A stretch of DNA of 7,672 nt from NCBI GenBank assembly GCA_016793585.1, contig JAEUJR010000992.1, positions 1-7,672 of the forward strand, written 5' to 3'. The notes beneath the pieces are model-generated. The model worked only from the letters and a program-made list of their open reading frames with translations, made no database searches and was not told the DNA's origin. The translations under genes were made by a program, and so were the position numbers. Positions 5,372-7,672 of the stretch are shown piece after piece; position 1 is the first letter of the stretch, and every line of letters starts with the position of its first letter. The DNA is from Archangium sp. Lineage in GTDB: Bacteria > Myxococcota > Myxococcia > Myxococcales > Myxococcaceae.

Positions 5372-6112
5372 ATGCGCGTTTCGTCTGCCGTCGTCTTCGG
5401 AGTGGTGTTCGGGTTCACGATCTCGATGGTGTCTTGCGGGCCCGCACCGAAGCCGTGCGGGCCTTCGACCTGCCAGGGCTGCTGCGACTCGAACGGAGAG
5501 TGTCTCGCGGGGACGGCCGTCTTCGAGTGCGGCTCGGGCGGCGCGATGTGCATGTCGTGTCAGGCGAACGAGCTGTGCCGCGCCGGCGTGTGCGAGACCT
5601 TCGACGGCGGCGAGTACGACGCGAACTTCCCCGGTCCGCGCGACGCGTCGATCAACTTCGACGCAGGGCTGTTCGACGCCGGGCCGATCATCGATGCAGG
5701 CGTCGACGCCGGGCGTGTGGACTCGGGCGTCGCCGACGCAGGCCGCACCGATGCAGGGTCGACCGACGCCGGAATGAGCGACGCCGGCCGCGCCGACTCG
5801 GGAGTGATCGACTCGGGCGTGATGGACGCGGGCCGCCCCGACGCAGGCCCACCGGTCTCGTTCATGACCGACCTGGTGCCCGTGTTCTCGAACTATTGCG
5901 TGAGCTGCCACACGAACCGCGCGACCTACGCCGACGTTCGCGCGCGCGTCACGCCGAACAACCCGAGCACGAGCCTGATCTTCCAGAAGATCACCGCCAC
6001 GCAGTCGAGCGGGTCTCCGATGCCCCTCGGCAGCGCGGGGTTGTTCTCGGTCGACCCGCCCGCGACCGCGCTCATCGAGCGGTGGATTCTGCAAGGCGCG
6101 CTCAACAACTGA
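5372..6112 (+). CDS. Lipoprotein with Cys-rich head, DAG linker and cytochrome c tail
   Basis: This is a 246-residue predicted outer-envelope lipoprotein. Residues 1-22 are a signal with lipobox MVSC (lipidated Cys22). A Cys-rich domain (29-74) has ten cysteines, enough for five disulfides, in the myxobacterial style 'CGP.tC..CCd..g.C..G'. Residues 96-160 are an Asp-Ala/Ser-Gly linker, with ten consecutive five-residue units from 111 to 160. The C-terminal domain (163-246) has one haem c site CVSCH (176-180), a probable axial Met217 in GSPMPLG, and the closing 'IERWILQGALNN' that matches 'I..WI..GA.N' of single-haem domains in myxobacterial and planctomycete proteins. This suggests an electron-transfer or redox role at the membrane surface, with partner unknown. 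There is no Shine-Dalgarno before the ATG at 5372. Confidence 0.82.
   Translation: MRVSSAVVFGVVFGFTISMVSCGPAPKPCGPSTCQGCCDSNGECLAGTAVFECGSGGAMCMSCQANELCRAGVCETFDGGEYDANFPGPRDASINFDAGLFDAGPIIDAGVDAGRVDSGVADAGRTDAGSTDAGMSDAGRADSGVIDSGVMDAGRPDAGPPVSFMTDLVPVFSNYCVSCHTNRATYADVRARVTPNNPSTSLIFQKITATQSSGSPMPLGSAGLFSVDPPATALIERWILQGALNN
5657..5851 (+). repeat. Tandem DAG/DSG-coding repeat
   Basis: Thirteen Asp-Ala-Gly or Asp-Ser-Gly triplets occur in a row. From 5702 to 5851 the spacing is strictly 15 bases (xD[A/S]Gx, ten units). Before that the phase slips by one residue around Ile107. Codons vary (GACGCAGG, GATGCAGG, GACGCCGG), so the repeat is kept at protein level more than at DNA level. It is a typical flexible linker of myxobacterial surface proteins. 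Confidence 0.88.
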
Positions 6113-6129
6113 TCAGCCAGCGCCGGAAA

Positions 6130-6157
6130 TTGACGGGCTGCTGCATCGCGCTACCGT
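6130..6157 (+). promoter_or_regulatory. Candidate promoter of the SPOR gene
   Basis: TTGACG (6130-6135, 5 of 6) is separated by 16 bases from TACCGT (6152-6157, 3 of 6, with the key T/A/T positions). A start near 6164 would leave a leader of about 6 bases before the ATG at 6170, and no Shine-Dalgarno is present. This is the best promoter match in the window. Confidence 0.5.
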
Positions 6158-6169
6158 TCGCAACACGTC

Positions 6170-6949
6170 ATGCGCGACTCCCACCGACTGAAAGAGAAGT
6201 ACGAGCTGTCTCTCGACAGCCGCCAGATCGTCACCCTCACCGTTGCCTCGCTCGTCGTGCTCGGCGGCGTCTTCGTGCTCGGCGTCGTCGTCGGCAAGAA
6301 GCTCTCGACCGAGAGCCAGAAGCTCGATCAGCCCGCCGACATTCTCTCGGCCGCTGATCAGAAGACCGAGGCGCTCGCGCAGGCCGACAAGGCGCAGCCG
6401 CTGACGTTCCAGGAAGAGCTCACCAAGCGCGCGCCCGAGCCGGTGCCCGCGCCCGAGCCCGTGAAGAACGTGATCGTCTTGAAGCCGGCCGAGCTCAAGG
6501 TCGACGCGCCGAAGCCGGCCGAGCCCGTGAAGGCCGACGAGCCGAAGCCGGCCGAGGTGAAGATCGCCGAGGTGAAGCCCGTCGAGGCGCCCACGCGCCT
6601 GCCCGAGACGCCGAAGTCGGAGCCCGTCGCCACGCGCACCAACGACGCCGGTGCGCTCAAAGAGGCGTTCGGCAAGGTGCAGAAGGCGCCTGAGGCTCCG
6701 ACGCCGTCGGCCGAAGGCTCGTGGACGCTGCAGCTGTCGGCCTACCAGGACAAGGCCGAGGCCGAGCGGTTCGCCGCAGGGCTTCGCGACAAGGGCTACG
6801 CGCCGTTCATCGTCGAAGCGAACGTGGCGGGGAAGGGCACCTGGTTTCGCGTACGCATGGGCCGCTTCGGCTCGAAAGACGCCGCCAGCACCTACCTCGC
6901 CGACTTCAAGCGCGAGACGTCGATCGCCGGCATCGTCACCAACAACTGA
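6170..6949 (+). CDS. Single-pass SPOR-domain protein
   Basis: This 259-residue inner-membrane protein has a charged cytoplasmic start (1-19) and one membrane helix (about 20-42, rich in Val/Leu/Gly). A long periplasmic linker follows, rich in Pro, Lys, Glu and Ala with repeated KPAE motifs. The SPOR domain is at about 184-257 (WTLQLSAYQDKAEAERFAAG ... WFRVRMGRFGSKDAASTYLA). SPOR domains bind peptidoglycan whose stem peptides have been removed, typically at division septa, and the layout is like FtsN/DedD. Whether this is a division protein or another SPOR paralogue cannot be told. It appears to have its own promoter. Its stop codon abuts the stop of the convergent gene with no intervening base. 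Confidence 0.9.
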   Translation: MRDSHRLKEKYELSLDSRQIVTLTVASLVVLGGVFVLGVVVGKKLSTESQKLDQPADILSAADQKTEALAQADKAQPLTFQEELTKRAPEPVPAPEPVKNVIVLKPAELKVDAPKPAEPVKADEPKPAEVKIAEVKPVEAPTRLPETPKSEPVATRTNDAGALKEAFGKVQKAPEAPTPSAEGSWTLQLSAYQDKAEAERFAAGLRDKGYAPFIVEANVAGKGTWFRVRMGRFGSKDAASTYLADFKRETSIAGIVTNN

Positions 6950-6959
6950 TCACGTCTCG
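6913..6959. repeat. Inverted repeat across the convergent gene ends
   Basis: CGAGACGT (6913-6920) and ACGTCTCG (6952-6959) are perfect 8-bp arms around a 31-base loop that contains the SPOR stop codon (6947-6949). The convergent stop (6950-6952) spans the loop-arm junction. There is no T run on either side, so it is not a standard intrinsic terminator. Confidence 0.4.
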
Positions 6960-7585
6960 GAGTCGGGGTTCTTCGTCCACTTGTCGACGTTGCCGTCGCC
7001 GTCGAGATCTTCGCCGATGCGATCGACCTGATCGTTCTCCCAGTACTCCCAGTAGTCGACGCGACCGTCGCCGTTGGTGTCGCGCTCCTTGCGCACCAAC
7101 TTGCCCTTCTCGAAGAAGAGCCACAGCGACGGCTTGCCGGCTGACGAGAGGTCGCGCTCTTTGCGAACGATGACGCCCTTCTCGTAGAAGTTCACCTGAT
7201 CGACCTTGCCGTCGAAGTCGAGATCGAGGGCCTCACGCGAGATCTGCTCACGCTCGTCGTAGGTGCGGCTGATGTCGATCTTCCCGTCGGCGTTGATGTC
7301 GAGCTCTTTGCGAACGAGCCGATCGATGTCCTTGCCGTCGGCGCTCTTGGCCTTCACCGTGTAGGAGAAGACGTCGGGCTTCTTGTCGCCGTTGAGATCG
7401 GTCTCGGTCTGGGTCTCGTCGCCCGACTTCTTCTGCTTGATGTTCTCTGACACGACCGTCGCGTCGCCGTTCTCGGTCGTCTTGCCGTCGGTCTTCTCGG
7501 CGCTCTTGCTCGAGGCACAACCCAGCGCCAACGAGGCGAGGGCACCCACCACCAGGGACTTCCGCACGAGGCTCATCGAGGTCAT
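6950..7585 (-). CDS. Lipoprotein with repeated calcium-loop motifs
   Basis: This is a 211-residue predicted lipoprotein. The signal (MSLVRKSLVVGALASLALGC) ends at Cys23; Ala at -3 is less usual. A low-complexity charged region (24-62) follows. Then six DxNxDGxxD-type loops start at residues 63, 96, 121, 145, 169 and 193 (for example DTNGDGRVD, DLDGDGNVD), the last four intervals being 25, 24, 24, 24. Between them are hairpin-like strands 'YEKGVIVRKERD' and 'FEKGKLVRKERD'. The loops resemble EF-hand, dockerin or thrombospondin-3 calcium loops without EF-hand helices. The unit at 145 (DLSSAGKPS) has lost most ligands. It may be a Ca-stabilised surface or periplasmic repeat protein. ATGs at 7585 and 7576 are both possible; the first fits a leaderless transcript from the TATAGG element. 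Confidence 0.85.
   Translation of the reverse strand: MTSMSLVRKSLVVGALASLALGCASSKSAEKTDGKTTENGDATVVSENIKQKKSGDETQTETDLNGDKKPDVFSYTVKAKSADGKDIDRLVRKELDINADGKIDISRTYDEREQISREALDLDFDGKVDQVNFYEKGVIVRKERDLSSAGKPSLWLFFEKGKLVRKERDTNGDGRVDYWEYWENDQVDRIGEDLDGDGNVDKWTKNPDSET
6983..7399 (-). repeat. Protein-level repeats: calcium loop plus hairpin
   Basis: Six units of about 24-25 residues (the first interval is 33) are encoded here. Each has an acidic nonapeptide loop, most followed by an aromatic/charged hairpin ending in R-K-E-R/L-D. The fourth unit is degenerate in the loop but keeps the hairpin, so the spacing is preserved. Confidence 0.75.
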
Positions 7586-7593
7586 TTAATTGC

Positions 7594-7623
7594 CCTATAG
7601 CCGAGTCGACATAGCGTCGTGAA
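7594..7623 (-). promoter_or_regulatory. Candidate promoter of the calcium-loop lipoprotein
   Basis: Read on the minus strand, TTCACG (7623-7618, 4 of 6) is separated by 18 bases from TATAGG (7599-7594, 4 of 6). The ATG at 7585 follows 8 bases after, so the mRNA would be nearly leaderless. The core CTATAG (7595-7600) is palindromic and gives TATAGC on the plus strand, which could also serve the divergent gene. Confidence 0.42.
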
Positions 7624-7631
7624 TCGCTATG
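7610..7631. promoter_or_regulatory. Inverted repeat overlapping the start of the divergent gene
   Basis: CATAGCG (7610-7616) and CGCTATG (7625-7631) are perfect 7-bp arms with an 8-base loop. The right arm contains the ATG (7629-7631). A further ATAGC lies at 7597-7601. It may be an operator for the DNA-binding protein that starts here, or an mRNA hairpin that hides the start codon. Confidence 0.45.
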
Positions 7632-7672
7632 GCGCGCAAGAAGATCAGCACCACGATCTACATCACGCCTGA
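7629..7672 (+). CDS. Start of a probable ribbon-helix-helix protein (3' partial)
   Basis: Only 14 complete codons are visible, reading MARKKISTTIYITP, and the gene runs off the window. The basic start followed by 'ISTTIYITP' resembles the N-terminal beta strand of ribbon-helix-helix (CopG/Arc-like) DNA-binding proteins, where 'k.ttvyl.pe' is the usual opening and the strand contacts DNA. It is divergent from the calcium-loop lipoprotein, with 43 bases between start codons. No Shine-Dalgarno is present. The call rests on very little sequence. Confidence 0.5.
   Translation, partial: MARKKISTTIYITP

Noticed and set aside
5657..5851. Tandem 15-base repeat as a CRISPR-like or satellite array
   Set aside because: No spacers, and synonymous codons vary while the Asp-Ala/Ser-Gly pattern is kept, so it is a coding linker.
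4549..6094. Long open frames on both strands overlapping the two lipoprotein genes
   Set aside because: Their products are Arg/Ala/His-rich shadows without motifs; the chosen frames have signal peptides, cysteine patterns and a haem site.

Overview
The window looks like chromosomal DNA from a high-GC member of the Myxococcota (myxobacteria or close relatives). The evidence is the very GC-rich third codon positions, an Asp-Ala-Gly (DAG) repeat linker inside a lipoprotein, several predicted lipoproteins, DUF4124 and SPOR envelope proteins, and many genes with a TAnnnT element just upstream of the start and no Shine-Dalgarno. This placement is an inference from protein style, not from a marker gene. 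I see no phage, transposon, CRISPR or defence genes.

Layout. Positions 1-1033 hold a tightly packed plus-strand run: the C-terminal end of an Hsp70-like protein cut by the window edge, an SCP2-like (sterol carrier fold) protein, and a short helical, possibly phasin-like protein. The coding regions overlap by 1 and 4 bases. Next come tRNA-Val(CAC) with its own -35 element and a strong intrinsic terminator, a secreted DUF4124 protein (1265-1951), and tRNA-Arg(CCT) (1974-2047). The tRNA-Arg sits 22 bases before a CCA-adding enzyme gene (2070-3284). A 254-base gap (3285-3538) carries a cluster of DnaA-box-like nonamers. It is followed by mnmA (3539-4591), which is translationally coupled to a small predicted lipoprotein with a FecR-like segment (4588-5340).

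The last third encodes envelope proteins: a lipoprotein with a Cys-rich head, a DAG linker and a single-haem cytochrome c tail (5372-6112); a single-pass SPOR protein (6170-6949); and, convergent with zero spacing, a minus-strand lipoprotein with repeated calcium-loop motifs (7585-6950). A divergent gene starts at 7629 and leaves the window after 14 codons; it resembles a ribbon-helix-helix regulator.

How the genes fit together. The middle of the window is about tRNA maturation: two tRNA genes without encoded CCA, the CCA-adding enzyme, and the U34 2-thiolation enzyme MnmA. The right side is cell-envelope biology. Most of this is housekeeping. The least explained element is the DnaA-box cluster between cca and mnmA, which could be a replication origin, a DnaA-binding regulatory site, or neither. 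Second are the lidless Hsp70-like / SCP2-like / helical protein operon and the hairpin over the start codon of the last gene.
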